A stretch of DNA of 64,000 nt from Thalassomonas sp. RHCl1 (lineage in GTDB: Bacteria > Pseudomonadota > Gammaproteobacteria > Enterobacterales > Alteromonadaceae): NCBI RefSeq assembly GCF_947387555.1, contig NZ_CANDNZ010000001.1, positions 186,001 to 250,000 on the forward strand. Reading direction: 5' to 3'. The notes under the pieces are model-generated. The model made no database searches. It had not been told where the DNA came from and was given only the letters and a program-made list of their open reading frames with translations. Position numbers and translations under genes: made by a program. Each line of letters opens with the position of its first letter. The stretch's first letter is position 1. Shown here piece by piece: positions 48,671 to 57,092 of this stretch.

Positions 48671-49140
48671 CCAGCACTGCCTTGTTTGTGCTCCTGCTCT
48701 GATCTGCAGTAGGTTTCGGCATAATTCAAACAGTCTATTTTGATCTGGGTATTCACCATAATCCGCTGCTTGGCCGACATGTCGGTGTTAATAAAGTTGA
48801 TCTGTTTCTGCAATATGCTGTGCGCCTGGGAAAACTGCTGATATTGCTGTGGTGACAGGCTCGCCTGTCCTTGTGTTCCCGGTGACACTTGATGAGGGCT
48901 ATTAAAGTAGTTATTGATTTTCTGCGTGATAGCATCCAACTCGTCGATGCTTGCGCCGTTATTGATTGCCTGATGGTATTCTTGCAATAACAGATGTGCC
49001 TGGAAGAAAGGGGCATTTTTATATAAACGGGCGATCACCCGCTCTTTGAGGTTTTTCTCAAGCAGGCCAAAAGCAAGTACCATCACCACCATGACAGCTG
49101 CAAGTATCAAGGGTATATAACTAGCTAATTGAACGTCCAT
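48631..49140 (-). CDS. Membrane-anchored coiled-coil protein, third gene of the GG-peptide operon
   Basis: About 169 residues from ATG 49140. N-terminal helix (YIPLILAAVMVVMVLAFGLL), then helical, Gln-rich segments (QAHLLLQEYHQAINNG, QAHSILQKQINFINT) that may form coiled coils in the cytoplasm. Starts 20 bp inside the previous gene, so probably translationally coupled. Ends 40 bp inside the convergent repressor gene. No family recognised. Confidence 0.6.
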   Translation of the reverse strand: MDVQLASYIPLILAAVMVVMVLAFGLLEKNLKERVIARLYKNAPFFQAHLLLQEYHQAINNGASIDELDAITQKINNYFNSPHQVSPGTQGQASLSPQQYQQFSQAHSILQKQINFINTDMSAKQRIMVNTQIKIDCLNYAETYCRSEQEHKQGSAGHSTMVSSIAKMP

Positions 49141-49621
49141 CTCTGCCTCTAACTCCTTTAATGCTGGCAAACAACAATATACCTGCAATGATATAATTAA
49201 TTGGCACTACGGTCCAGCTATATAAGTCCCAAGTCCAATTAGGATCATTCCAGCCCATAATATTTCGCTGCCAGTGCATAAAGGCATAAAAGCAGACATT
49301 GATGGTCATCAGTACATAAATGAGTTTTATGGTTCTGCTTGTTGTCCATAATAACAAGGCGTGTATGGCAACAGACGCGATAAAGGCTCCGAAGTAAATG
49401 TATTCGAAGGTTTGATACCAAAGATATGTTTTTTCTTCTCTGGGGAGCCCTGAATATGCGCCTTGAAGAAAATGACGTGACGAGATCGCTATCAGAAATA
49501 GCAAACTGAAAGTGAATAACGGCCAGTTTTTATTTTTTAAGCAAATGAAGATTGGGATGATCGACATAATCATTAAGATTATGTCGCCATAATACAAAGT
49601 GTATTGAACTATATCGCTCAT
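49121..49621 (-). CDS. Polytopic membrane protein, second gene of the GG-peptide operon
   Basis: 166 residues with about five helices (DIILMIMSIIPIFICL, LFTFSLLFLIAISS, YFGAFIASVAIHALLLW, LIYVLMTINVCFYAF, INYIIAGILLFASI). Its ATG shares bases with the stop of the peptide gene (TAATG), so it is coupled to peptide translation. Could serve export, immunity or reception of the peptide; nothing in the sequence decides. Confidence 0.62.
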   Translation of the reverse strand: MSDIVQYTLYYGDIILMIMSIIPIFICLKNKNWPLFTFSLLFLIAISSRHFLQGAYSGLPREEKTYLWYQTFEYIYFGAFIASVAIHALLLWTTSRTIKLIYVLMTINVCFYAFMHWQRNIMGWNDPNWTWDLYSWTVVPINYIIAGILLFASIKGVRGRDGRSIS

Positions 49622-49860
49622 TATTTAGGGTGGATACCATCTCCAGAGCGGAGTCTAATTGGAGATGCATCTTTTTCTTCATCATCCCCTGGCGGGTTTT
49701 CCGGCTCGGTAGTGGTTGTAGTGTCATCAGCACCTCCAACGACGTGTGTTAACATGTCGTCATCAAGAGCTTTATTTACCAGCTGATCTTCGGATTGATT
49801 TGAAAGGGTTTCGCCTGATTGTGGCTGGCGCTTGCCAAAAAGCTTAAATAACTTTTCCAT
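49621..49860 (-). CDS. Peptide with double-glycine leader (possible bacteriocin- or RiPP-like precursor)
   Basis: 79 residues. Leader MEKLFKLFGKRQPQSGETLS, then NKALDDDMLTHVVGG with Gly-Gly at residues 42-43, the class II bacteriocin-type processing motif (LxxxELxxVxGG form). The predicted core, about 36 residues, is acidic and Thr/Pro-rich: ADDTTTTTEPENPPGDDEEK, then DASPIRLRSGDGIHPK. No Cys, so not a lanthipeptide. First of a three-gene coupled operon. A C39-type peptidase/ABC exporter would be expected but is not in this window. Confidence 0.62.
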   Translation of the reverse strand: MEKLFKLFGKRQPQSGETLSNQSEDQLVNKALDDDMLTHVVGGADDTTTTTEPENPPGDDEEKDASPIRLRSGDGIHPK

Positions 49861-50282
49861 GAGGTTAAGAACTCTTTTGTTTCCATTAGTAGACTATTCT
49901 GGCAAAACCCGTGCGGGACTGTCAAATATATTAACCCCAGTTTCCATGCCTCTTACAGCAGGTCAGAGTAGTTTTTGACAGTTGCTAATATAAGCAGAAT
50001 TGCTAGCGTTTCGTTGCTATTTGATATTTATCATTTTTTGTCGCTCAGGCAATTAAAGCCACCGGATAATGTACCCGTGCCGGTACGGAAAAGTTTTTAA
50101 GTTGAATGTTTTTAATCTGGTGGTTGTTTTTGAAAATTAATGGTCATACATAAGTGGCTATTTGGCAAAAAAAGCATAAAAAGTAAACAGGAAAAACCAG
50201 CCAAAATAAAGGCCCCATATTGCGCACCTGACAAGTGGAAATTATCATGAGATTTTTACGTTAAAGATAATGGATATTCTAG
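49861..50282. promoter_or_regulatory. Intergenic region between divergent genes
   Basis: 422 bp between the peptide operon (minus) and the secreted protein gene (plus). It should contain both promoters. No palindrome, RNA or small ORF with good ribosome site was found. Confidence 0.3.
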
Positions 50283-51128
50283 ATGTATAAGAAAACCCTT
50301 TCCTTAGTTGCTGCCCTTGTTGTAACGCCGGTATTTGCTGATCAACCCTCAACAGGTTTTGATTGTCAAAGTGAAGTCAGTGCGCCAATTGCCGGGCAAT
50401 CAACCTTTTTATCTTCCGGCAGATATTGCTTCACAGAAAGGCCGAAAAACGAGGATATTGATGTTAATCGGTTGCCCCATGCCGATAAGGTCGTGGCAGC
50501 TATAGCCAGCCGATATGGCGAGGCTTACGGCAAAATGAACACCGTTGAAAAGAAGGTACAGTTTGTTGACTTATTTTTACTCAGGTTTAGTCGTGAATAT
50601 GTTGTTCATGCTAATCTTTTCAGCTCGATAACTAATGGTAAACCACTTTATGAAAGCGTGTCTCTTACCGGATACCGGCCGGAATATGAGTCTATTTTAG
50701 ATCAGGCATGGCCAATATTTTCTGATGGAAATGGCGAGGTTGACCCTCAAAGAGAGCAGTTGTTATCGGTACTTATTTTAATGGCCCAAAATAACCCCTT
50801 AACGCCCGAATATGACAATTATATTGTTGATGTGGTCAACTGGGTGTTAGGCACGCCCGGAAAAAAGTCTTTTAGCCCAAGCCACTCTGTGCAAAATGAC
50901 GGTGGCACTTGGGAAGCAGATTCTGAGTATGAGAATTGGGCTAAAGAACAGGCCGAAAACTGGTGCAATGATTGTTCATCCAGCTGGATTCGTAATTTTA
51001 ACTCCGGACTGGCTTATTTACTTATTACCAGCAGAACAGAAATGTGGCCAGCTTATCATTACTACCGGAGCTGGACAGGTGGTGGCACTGGCGGAAATGA
51101 TCCCTTTAAACCGATCCCACCTCGATAG
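50283..51128 (+). CDS. Secreted protein of unknown function
   Basis: 281 residues with a signal peptide (LSLVAALVVTPVFA). Four Cys (DCQSEVS, RYCFTER, NWCNDCSS) suggest disulfides. Aromatic-rich C-terminus (AYHYYRSWTGGGTGG, ending FKPIPPR). Helical middle (EKKVQFVDLFLLRFSREYVV). No family recognised; a terminator follows 45 bp after the stop. Confidence 0.65.
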   Translation: MYKKTLSLVAALVVTPVFADQPSTGFDCQSEVSAPIAGQSTFLSSGRYCFTERPKNEDIDVNRLPHADKVVAAIASRYGEAYGKMNTVEKKVQFVDLFLLRFSREYVVHANLFSSITNGKPLYESVSLTGYRPEYESILDQAWPIFSDGNGEVDPQREQLLSVLILMAQNNPLTPEYDNYIVDVVNWVLGTPGKKSFSPSHSVQNDGGTWEADSEYENWAKEQAENWCNDCSSSWIRNFNSGLAYLLITSRTEMWPAYHYYRSWTGGGTGGNDPFKPIPPR

Positions 51129-51172
51129 TAATGGACGAATAAAAGTTGTATAAACAGTGAATTATTTTTAAT

Positions 51173-51202
51173 TGCTCAACAAGGCGATTGCTTTTTTGAG
51201 CA
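51173..51202 (+). terminator. Intrinsic terminator
   Basis: TGCTCAA (51173-51179) pairs with TTGAGCA (51196-51202), followed by GTCACTTTTTTAC. Confidence 0.6.
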
Positions 51203-51432
51203 GTCACTTTTTTACATCTTGATTTTTATAACACTGAAACGGACACATGGCTGTTAAGAGTAGCCAAGCTAACAACGGAAAAAGCACAAAGCAATTTCTC
51301 TCCTGTTTCACAGATATTTAATAACGCCTTGATAAATATCATGAGCTTGGTGCTATTGCTTCAGAGTAAATTTTCAAGCTTTGCAGTGTAGCCAATTTTA
51401 GAGGAAGCTAGGTTGATGTTAATGGTGACCAT

Positions 51433-52206
51433 ATGAAAAGCGCATATGCAGCAAACGGCTATTTTGTCGTTAAAGGTCTGTTTAATAAGGATGAGCTACA
51501 AAAACTGCGGACAGTCGTATTGGCTTTTCATGAGTCGTGGCAGCAAAAAAACGCCAGGTTTTATGCTGAAAAAGCCGTCAACTCGGCTTATCTCACCGGG
51601 CGTGAACACCTTGATGATGCCGGGAGAAAGCAGTTATTTCGCTTTATCGGCTCATCCCGGTTAATGGATATTGCCACTGCGGTTATGAACCGGCCGCCGG
51701 CTTTTATGAATACGCAGCTGTTTTTCGACCCGGTTAATAAGTTGCAAAAAAACTACTGGCACAGAGATCCGCAATATCACCTGTCTGTTGAAGAGCAGCA
51801 AGCAGCGCTGGCAGGCCCGGATGTGATTCATTTCAGGGTGCCTTTGGTTGATGAGCCGGGTATTGAGCTGATCCCCGGCAGCCATAAGTGCTGGGACACA
51901 AACGAAGAGCTTGAGGTGCGGTTGGAGCACAATGGCCGGAAAAATTATGATGACTTATCCCGTGGCGTAAAAGTAGCGCTGGCGGCGGGCGATTTATTGG
52001 TGTTTTCAGCCAATATGATTCACCGGGGGTTATACGGACAGGATCGGCTGTCGCTGGATATTTTGTTGTGTGAACCAGAGCCTGACTTGGTAAAATTTGC
52101 CGATGATGCTTGCCTGCCCAGCCGGGAAATCATGAAAACGCTTGAGCATTCAGCGGCCTTTGAAAGCACTATCCGTTTAAAGGCAATCGCAAAAATGCAG
52201 GGCTAG
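51433..52206 (+). CDS. Phytanoyl-CoA dioxygenase (PhyH) family protein
   Basis: 257 residues. Fe(II)/2-oxoglutarate dioxygenase features: NYWHRDPQYH supplies His and Asp metal ligands, LVVDEP-like VPLVDEPGIELIPGSHKCW forms the core strands, and ANMIHRGLYG supplies the distal His followed by Arg-Leu (2-oxoglutarate contact in DRLSLDI). PhyH enzymes hydroxylate lipids or small molecules; substrate here is unknown. Monocistronic with 300 bp of leader. Confidence 0.88.
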   Translation: MKSAYAANGYFVVKGLFNKDELQKLRTVVLAFHESWQQKNARFYAEKAVNSAYLTGREHLDDAGRKQLFRFIGSSRLMDIATAVMNRPPAFMNTQLFFDPVNKLQKNYWHRDPQYHLSVEEQQAALAGPDVIHFRVPLVDEPGIELIPGSHKCWDTNEELEVRLEHNGRKNYDDLSRGVKVALAAGDLLVFSANMIHRGLYGQDRLSLDILLCEPEPDLVKFADDACLPSREIMKTLEHSAAFESTIRLKAIAKMQG

Positions 52207-52341
52207 TGGCTGAGGGCGCGTTTGATGGTTAAGTGGTTTTGACATTGCAGGTTGCAATTTAAATTAAACATTTGTATTTTCTTTTTGTTAGGATTGAGCA
52301 GGGTGATCCTAAGTAATCACAAGACTTTTTCACCACTCACT

Positions 52342-52384
52342 ACATGTGTTTGCATGTATGTGTAATAGATGCGCTTGCATGTAG
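52342..52384. promoter_or_regulatory. Two operator-like sites before marR
   Basis: ATGTGTTTGCAT (52344-52355) and ATGCGCTTGCAT (52369-52380) match the ATGCR-N2-YGCAT palindrome found seven times nearby. They lie 48-84 bp before the MarR start, fitting autoregulation. Confidence 0.65.
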
Positions 52385-52427
52385 TGTCAAGTGTTGTAAG
52401 AGAAACCAATTATCGTAAGTTAAACTG

Positions 52428-52874
52428 ATGTCGAAAAAACCCGAAGAATATGTTGTTGATGCTTGGATTGCGTTGTTACGGGCGAAAGAGCATGCCCTCG
52501 ATCATGTAGAAAAATCTTTTAAGGAAAATGGCTTACCACCATTTTTTTGGTACGATGTTTTATGGGAGTTAGATAAAGCTGGAGAAAAAGGCCTCAGACC
52601 CTATGAAATAGAGCAAGGCATGTTGCTACCTCAATATGGCCTTTCCAGACTTTTGGCAAGAATGGATAAGGCTGGTTATGTTGAAAGAACTCCCTCGCCT
52701 GTCGATGGGCGTGGCCAGCAAGTTACTATCACAGAACAAGGTAGAGAGACTCGCCAGAATATGTGGGAGGTCTATTCAAAAGGCATTCAGTCAACCGTTG
52801 GCGATACCTTTAACGAAGAAGAATGTCGAACGATTCAAAATCTCCTGACCAGGCTTCATCGTCAAAAAGTTTAA
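52428..52874 (+). CDS. MarR family transcriptional regulator
   Basis: 148 residues. The winged helix runs through FFWYDVLWELDKAGEKGLRPYEIEQGMLLPQYGLSRLLARMDKAGYVERTPSPVDGRGQQVTITEQG, with the MarR wing DGRGQQV. Ligand and DNA site are unknown from sequence, but seven copies of a shared palindrome lie before this gene, the 54.0-kb hydrolase and the 55.5-kb membrane protein, so it may control all three (inference). A decayed close relative sits at 55.0 kb. Confidence 0.92.
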   Translation: MSKKPEEYVVDAWIALLRAKEHALDHVEKSFKENGLPPFFWYDVLWELDKAGEKGLRPYEIEQGMLLPQYGLSRLLARMDKAGYVERTPSPVDGRGQQVTITEQGRETRQNMWEVYSKGIQSTVGDTFNEEECRTIQNLLTRLHRQKV

Positions 52875-53046
52875 AGAGCATAAAACAGTATTTTATTGGG
52901 TCAATTAAATGACTCCCGAGCTGACAGTACCGTTTGAAAACGTGTAACTGTCAACTCTGGCCTGACTTACTACAGCTCAATCAATGGCTTACCAGTATCT
53001 AATCCTATGCATGAACTTATTAAGGCTCGCTGGTCAGATATCCACT

Positions 53047-53415
53047 TTATAGTACACAGAAAAAGTTAAGTTTATTGCCATCGAGATCACGAAAGTAGCC
53101 GCCATAAAATTTTTCCCCTCTTTTTCCCGGATTACCTTCGTTGGTAGCGCCAAGTGCTATAGCTTTTGCATGCAAAGCGTCGACTTGTTGGGGACTTTCT
53201 ACAGCGAGCGCGATCATAACACCATTGCCTATTGTTGCAGAGTTACCGTTAAAAGGTTTAGTAATGGACAATTTTGGCTGATCTGGAGCAACCGCCCAGG
53301 AGATAAAGGTTTCGAATTCCATAAATCTTGTCGCGCCAATCTCTGACAGTAATTCGTCATAAAAATGGGCACCTTTTTGTAAATCGTTTGTACCTAACGT
53401 TACGTATCCAATCAT
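53047..53415 (-). CDS. VOC/glyoxalase family protein
   Basis: 122 residues. One vicinal-oxygen-chelate domain: MIGYVTLGTNDLQKGAHFYDELL, GNGVMIALAVESPQQVDALHAKA and the ending YGGYFRDLDGNKLNFFC, which carries the late metal-ligand Asp/Glu region. Typical size. Preceded on the same strand by a DUF1330 gene at 44 bp, so likely co-transcribed. Confidence 0.9.
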   Translation of the reverse strand: MIGYVTLGTNDLQKGAHFYDELLSEIGATRFMEFETFISWAVAPDQPKLSITKPFNGNSATIGNGVMIALAVESPQQVDALHAKAIALGATNEGNPGKRGEKFYGGYFRDLDGNKLNFFCVL

Positions 53416-53459
53416 TTTATAAGCCTCTATATGTGTTACCGTGTTTTAGTTATAACCAA

Positions 53460-53774
53460 TTATTGGGAAAAACCAATGGTAAAATTAGGTTCAAGAATTG
53501 CTGTGCGCATTTCGATAATCTCTTGATACTCGTTGCAACGCCAAAAGTCTTCCAGGTGCTGGCGCGAAGGAAATTGGATCATGCTCAGTCCGGCATTTGC
53601 CGGCCATTCGCCCTCGAATGTTGACATGCTGGACGCTTTTGCACCCGCGATGAGCAACTCGCCTGCAAATTTTTCTAATATGATATTCGAGGCGCGGGCA
53701 TATGCGCCAAAACCCTTCATATTATCTGTTTCGGTAAAGCTGAACAGCAGATAAGCTGCTTTATTATTGGTCAT
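53460..53774 (-). CDS. DUF1330 family protein
   Basis: 104 residues. AAYLLFSFTETDNMKGFGAYARAS, GELLIAGAKASSMSTFEGEW and MIQFPSRQHLEDFWRCNEYQEIIEMR match the DUF1330 ferredoxin-like fold (dimeric alpha/beta barrel). Function unproven. Same-strand partner of the VOC gene. Confidence 0.88.
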   Translation of the reverse strand: MTNNKAAYLLFSFTETDNMKGFGAYARASNIILEKFAGELLIAGAKASSMSTFEGEWPANAGLSMIQFPSRQHLEDFWRCNEYQEIIEMRTAILEPNFTIGFSQ

Positions 53775-54034
53775 TTGGTTTTCCTTCTTTAGATTGCTAA
53801 AAAATACCTTTCCTCAATCTATTCAGAATGAGGGAGTTAAGTTGCCACAAAACCACAGGAACATTTGCTCCAATGACTGAACAGCAAACCTGCTGCGGCG
53901 GTGCAGGTATAAGTTCACGGCAAACAGGTCGAATAATTTCTATATAAGTGGCAGTACTTAAGGTGGTAAAAGCATGAGCCTAATTACGTACGTATATAAG
54001 CTCGTTAGTGTTTCGCCATTAATCGCTGATGCTT

Positions 54035-54901
54035 TTATCCACCATGGAAAATTGAATAAACCATGCGTTCAACGTGTGCAGCGAGGTCATTGTAGTTTCC
54101 CAGGGCTTTATACTTTGGCAGTTTCACTTGCTTTGGCAGCGTATTTACCACAGCCATGGTTGCAGCAAAACTTTCTTTCATGGCCTTTTGCAGAGCTGGC
54201 TCAACAGCAGTAAACAAGTCGTTATAGAAATCAGCCGCCAATTTAAGGTGTTCAGGATTGATGTCTTCTGAGTGTGTGGTAATGGCATATTTCGGTTTAT
54301 ATGCAACAAGTGCGTTAAGCAGTTTTCGGATACCTAAGTGGTTTGAATCGGCGATAAAAGCGCCTTGTGTGATCGAGCCGGCTTCATACAAGTCGGCCGA
54401 GTAAACCACGCTTTCTTTTGGCAGGTGCACTGCAACCATGCCGACACCATCGGCAGCACCATAGTGTAAAAGGTTGACCTTTGTCTTTCCGACCGCCAAG
54501 GTTGTTTTATCTCCTACATAATGATGAACGTTTTTTGGTGCTTGCCCTGTGACATCCAAGCGAAAAACCGGCTTGGTTGCCTGGTGTGCATAGATTTCGG
54601 CGTTTGGGAAAAGCTCTGTGCCGCCAACGTGATCATAGTGCTCATGTGACAGCACGATCTTTGTAACGGGAAGCGCTGTTAATTTTGCTATTTCTGACTT
54701 GAGCAAAGCAGCACGGCCTGCGTTCGCAGGATCTGTGATCAGAACCCCTTCATCACCAATGACAACCAGCGACTGATAGTGGTACAGAAAGATCGAATAA
54801 ACATTATCCGATAGTTTTTGAATTCCCGTTCCTTGTGCCGATACCTGAGCCCCGAACGACAAAGTAAAAATAATTAAAATAATGTGTGTTATGTATTTCA
54901 T
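54035..54901 (-). CDS. Secreted MBL-fold metallo-hydrolase
   Basis: 288 residues with a signal peptide (ILIIFTLSFGAQVSA). The metal motif is VLSHEHYDHVGGTE (HxHxDH), with later ligands in GMVAVHLPKE, YSADLYEAGS and TTHSEDINPEH. Resembles periplasmic MBL-fold hydrolases such as quinoprotein- or lactonase-like relatives. Three copies of the putative MarR operator lie 44-112 bp before its start, and the remains of a marR gene sit divergently there. Confidence 0.9.
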   Translation of the reverse strand: MKYITHIILIIFTLSFGAQVSAQGTGIQKLSDNVYSIFLYHYQSLVVIGDEGVLITDPANAGRAALLKSEIAKLTALPVTKIVLSHEHYDHVGGTELFPNAEIYAHQATKPVFRLDVTGQAPKNVHHYVGDKTTLAVGKTKVNLLHYGAADGVGMVAVHLPKESVVYSADLYEAGSITQGAFIADSNHLGIRKLLNALVAYKPKYAITTHSEDINPEHLKLAADFYNDLFTAVEPALQKAMKESFAATMAVVNTLPKQVKLPKYKALGNYNDLAAHVERMVYSIFHGG

Positions 54902-54941
54902 GATTAATCCTCAAATTACCAGGTGATAGCAACCTGATTTG

Positions 54942-55015
54942 TAGATGCAAATGCATGTAGGTGTGTAATGTATATGCAATCGCATCTATATGCAAATAAA
55001 TATGCATGTGCATTT
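54942..55015. promoter_or_regulatory. Three operator-like sites between the MBL gene and marR remnant
   Basis: ATGCAAATGCAT (54945-54956), ATGCAATCGCAT (54974-54985) and ATGCATGTGCAT (55002-55013), all matching ATGCR-N2-YGCAT. Confidence 0.72.
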
Positions 55016-55038
55016 ACATTGTTTGCTTCACTACCTAT

Positions 55039-55230
55039 ATGGATTCTGAGCTTGAAGCTTATGTCCCGAAAGCCCGGAGTTCTTTAATAAGAGCCTAAGA
55101 TCATGTCCTTAACTTTTTCGAAAACGCACTAAAAGAGAATGGTTTATCTCGATTTTCATGCTATGGCGTTTTATTGGAACTAGGGAAAGCCGGCGATAAA
55201 GATCTTTGTCGCGATGAGTTTGAGAAATGA
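55039..55230 (+). pseudogene. Decayed MarR regulator
   Basis: From ATG 55039 the frame reads LEAYVPKARSSLIRA, then a TAA stop (55096-55098), then DHVLNFFENALKENGLSRFS and VLLELGKAGDKDL before a second stop at 55228. This follows the intact MarR at 52428 (EEYVVDAWIALLRAKEHALDHVEKSFKENGLPPFF, VLWELDKAGEKGL). The winged-helix half and C-terminus are missing. A truncated, nonfunctional paralogue beside the MBL gene. Confidence 0.82.
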
Positions 55231-55449
55231 TGGGGCAAGAGGGGCACGCTGTGACAATATCCAGCAAAGGATGCTATTTTTCTTTTACAGCAGAAACCAC
55301 AACCTTGTTATTTTCCCCGTCATGACTTTTCGAGCCTGGAAAAAACAAATCGAATTAAAGCAGCCAAACTTGATAATCAATATGTTTAGCTGCTCTTAAT
55401 GACTGCTCCCTTTAATCAAGACATCAATTTTAAAATGCAGCCACCATAA
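55231..55449. other. Gap with no gene seen
   Basis: About 220 bases after the marR remnant, up to the next gene's 3' end. No gene, repeat or RNA was recognised; some of it may be decayed marR sequence. Confidence 0.3.
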
Positions 55450-56181
55450 TTAAAATGTGTAGGAAAAGTTTGCAGTAATTTCGTGAGCGGTTATCTCTGG
55501 AAAAATAACCTGATCACCGAGAGGATCGACTGCCGTTTCGGCTGAGTTCATATCAATGTATTGATAATCTATCCCCAGAGCCATACTCTCCGTTAGCAGG
55601 TAACTTATCCCTGCACCAACAGACCACGCAAATTCATCTGATTTTTTATCGGGGTAGCAAAATAATGCCTCTCCAGGACATGCTGTAAGAGAGGAAAAGT
55701 CAAATGTCGCAAAAAATGGCTGAATATCAAGCTCTGCATGTACATCATGCCTGGCAAGACCAACTCCTGCTTTAATATAAGGCTTTAGCTTGCCTGACCC
55801 CGGGGTAAACTCATAAATTCCGTTAATCATCAGCGACTCGGTATCTGCTGTGGCAAGCGTTTGAAAAGTATTGCCTGCAAAGAGTCCGTCAGGATTAGCT
55901 GAGAGAGGCCGGTTGTCAGTTTCAAATTCGCGAGTTCGATATTCAATTTGAACAGCAAAGCCATTGCCAAATCGATAGCCAAGACCAAGTCCGAACACAT
56001 TGCCATTATCAACAGCATACCCGTCGACAGGCGTGTTGGCTTGGTTTGTTCCTCGCTGAACAGCATTTTTTCCCTCAAATGATGAGTGGCCTAACGCCAC
56101 GTTAATAAAAACTCCGGGTTCAGAGTTTGCAAAACTTGAAGCGCTAAAAAGTACGCCTGCTAAAAGAATGACTTTGTTCAT
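55450..56181 (-). CDS. Outer-membrane beta-barrel protein
   Basis: 243 residues. Signal peptide (LLAGVLFSASSFA), then alternating strands with aromatics: GVFINVALGHSSFEG, GLGLGYRFGNGFAVQIEYRTREFE and LKPYIKAGVGLARHD. Ends in HEITANFSYTF with terminal Phe, the OmpA/OmpW-like barrel signature. About ten strands. Two MarR-operator-like sites lie 53-100 bp before its start. Two Cys in a loop (LTACPGEALFCYPD). Confidence 0.85.
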   Translation of the reverse strand: MNKVILLAGVLFSASSFANSEPGVFINVALGHSSFEGKNAVQRGTNQANTPVDGYAVDNGNVFGLGLGYRFGNGFAVQIEYRTREFETDNRPLSANPDGLFAGNTFQTLATADTESLMINGIYEFTPGSGKLKPYIKAGVGLARHDVHAELDIQPFFATFDFSSLTACPGEALFCYPDKKSDEFAWSVGAGISYLLTESMALGIDYQYIDMNSAETAVDPLGDQVIFPEITAHEITANFSYTF

Positions 56182-56233
56182 GAATAAAAATACCTATTGA
56201 AAATTTTGATACAGCTATTACTTAGCTATGTTC

Positions 56234-56277
56234 ATGCACTTGCATGTACATGATTAAAAAACTACATGCGAATGCAT
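56234..56277. promoter_or_regulatory. Two operator-like sites before the outer-membrane protein gene
   Basis: ATGCACTTGCAT (56234-56245) and ATGCGAATGCAT (56266-56277), matching the palindrome at 52.35 and 54.95 kb. Confidence 0.7.
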
Positions 56278-56515
56278 CTAAAGTCAAGGGAGTGTTTTGG
56301 AATGGAAGGCTGCGGCTTGGCAGTATTTATTAACCTCTTCTACTCGCCGTAAATACCTTATGTCGGCTGTTCTGCTACTGACTATTATGGTTCTTTGTTT
56401 TGCATTTATCCGTTTTATGCCTATATTTAGAAAATACCGGCGTTAGTTACTGATTTATATCGGGAATTGATTTCGTCAAGCAGCAGTTACCTACCTATAA
56501 GGGAATATATCAAAC

Positions 56516-56911
56516 ATGAAAAAGCTATTACTTACGCTGTTGGTTATTTGCATTATAAGCGCCATTTCATTAACTGTTGTTCATTTAACCGGTGGTTTAC
56601 CGCCGGACGGACGGCCCGGATGCCTGAAACTTTTCGGCATACTGGCTTGTATTATTATTGCCGTGGTTTGTATGGTGCTTTTGGGCAGCTTGCTGCTCAA
56701 CAAACGTCACGTTTATTACTTTGGCCTGGCCGTTGGCTTTGGTGTTTCTACCTGGTTCTCTTCACGAAACATGCTGGGTCTTGCCTCTTGTCCCGAAGTT
56801 TTTCATTTAAAATCCTGCTATGTGGTTTTTGTCAGTATGATAGCGTTTACCATACTCGGGGTTATGTATTTCAGGGAGAAAATGAAGGAGCAAATCGGCG
56901 AGCAGCAATAG
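56516..56911 (+). CDS. Small four-helix membrane protein
   Basis: 131 residues. Helices at about 3-24 (LLLTLLVICIISAISLTVV), 40-60 (LFGILACIIIAVVCMVLL), 68-85 (YYFGLAVGFGVSTWF) and 102-120 (YVVFVSMIAFTILGVMYF), with a short GGLPPDGRPG loop. A second overlapping frame (56467-56916) is less likely. No family recognised. Confidence 0.62.
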   Translation: MKKLLLTLLVICIISAISLTVVHLTGGLPPDGRPGCLKLFGILACIIIAVVCMVLLGSLLLNKRHVYYFGLAVGFGVSTWFSSRNMLGLASCPEVFHLKSCYVVFVSMIAFTILGVMYFREKMKEQIGEQQ

Positions 56912-57043
56912 TCTGATATGGCTAATACAAAAGTAAATATTTCAGTTATTATGCTTGCTGGCAGGTGAGTGAAAAAAGGAATGGATTAATACCTGGTTAC
57001 TGTTGTTATTGCTCTGGACCATACCCTGATCATCATGCATTTG

Positions 57044-57070
57044 AGGTGGCTCAGTTTTGCTGAGCCACCT
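57044..57070 (-). terminator. Intrinsic terminator-like hairpin
   Basis: AGGTGGCTCA (57044-57053) pairs perfectly with TGAGCCACCT (57061-57070); lies 23 bp past the effector-like gene stop. Confidence 0.65.
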
Positions 57071-57092
57071 GGCTTAATAAAGCTGTAGCGCC

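Noticed and set aside
56467-56916. Longer alternative frame for the four-helix protein
   Set aside because: It contains no continuous helices and lacks the clear start at 56516.
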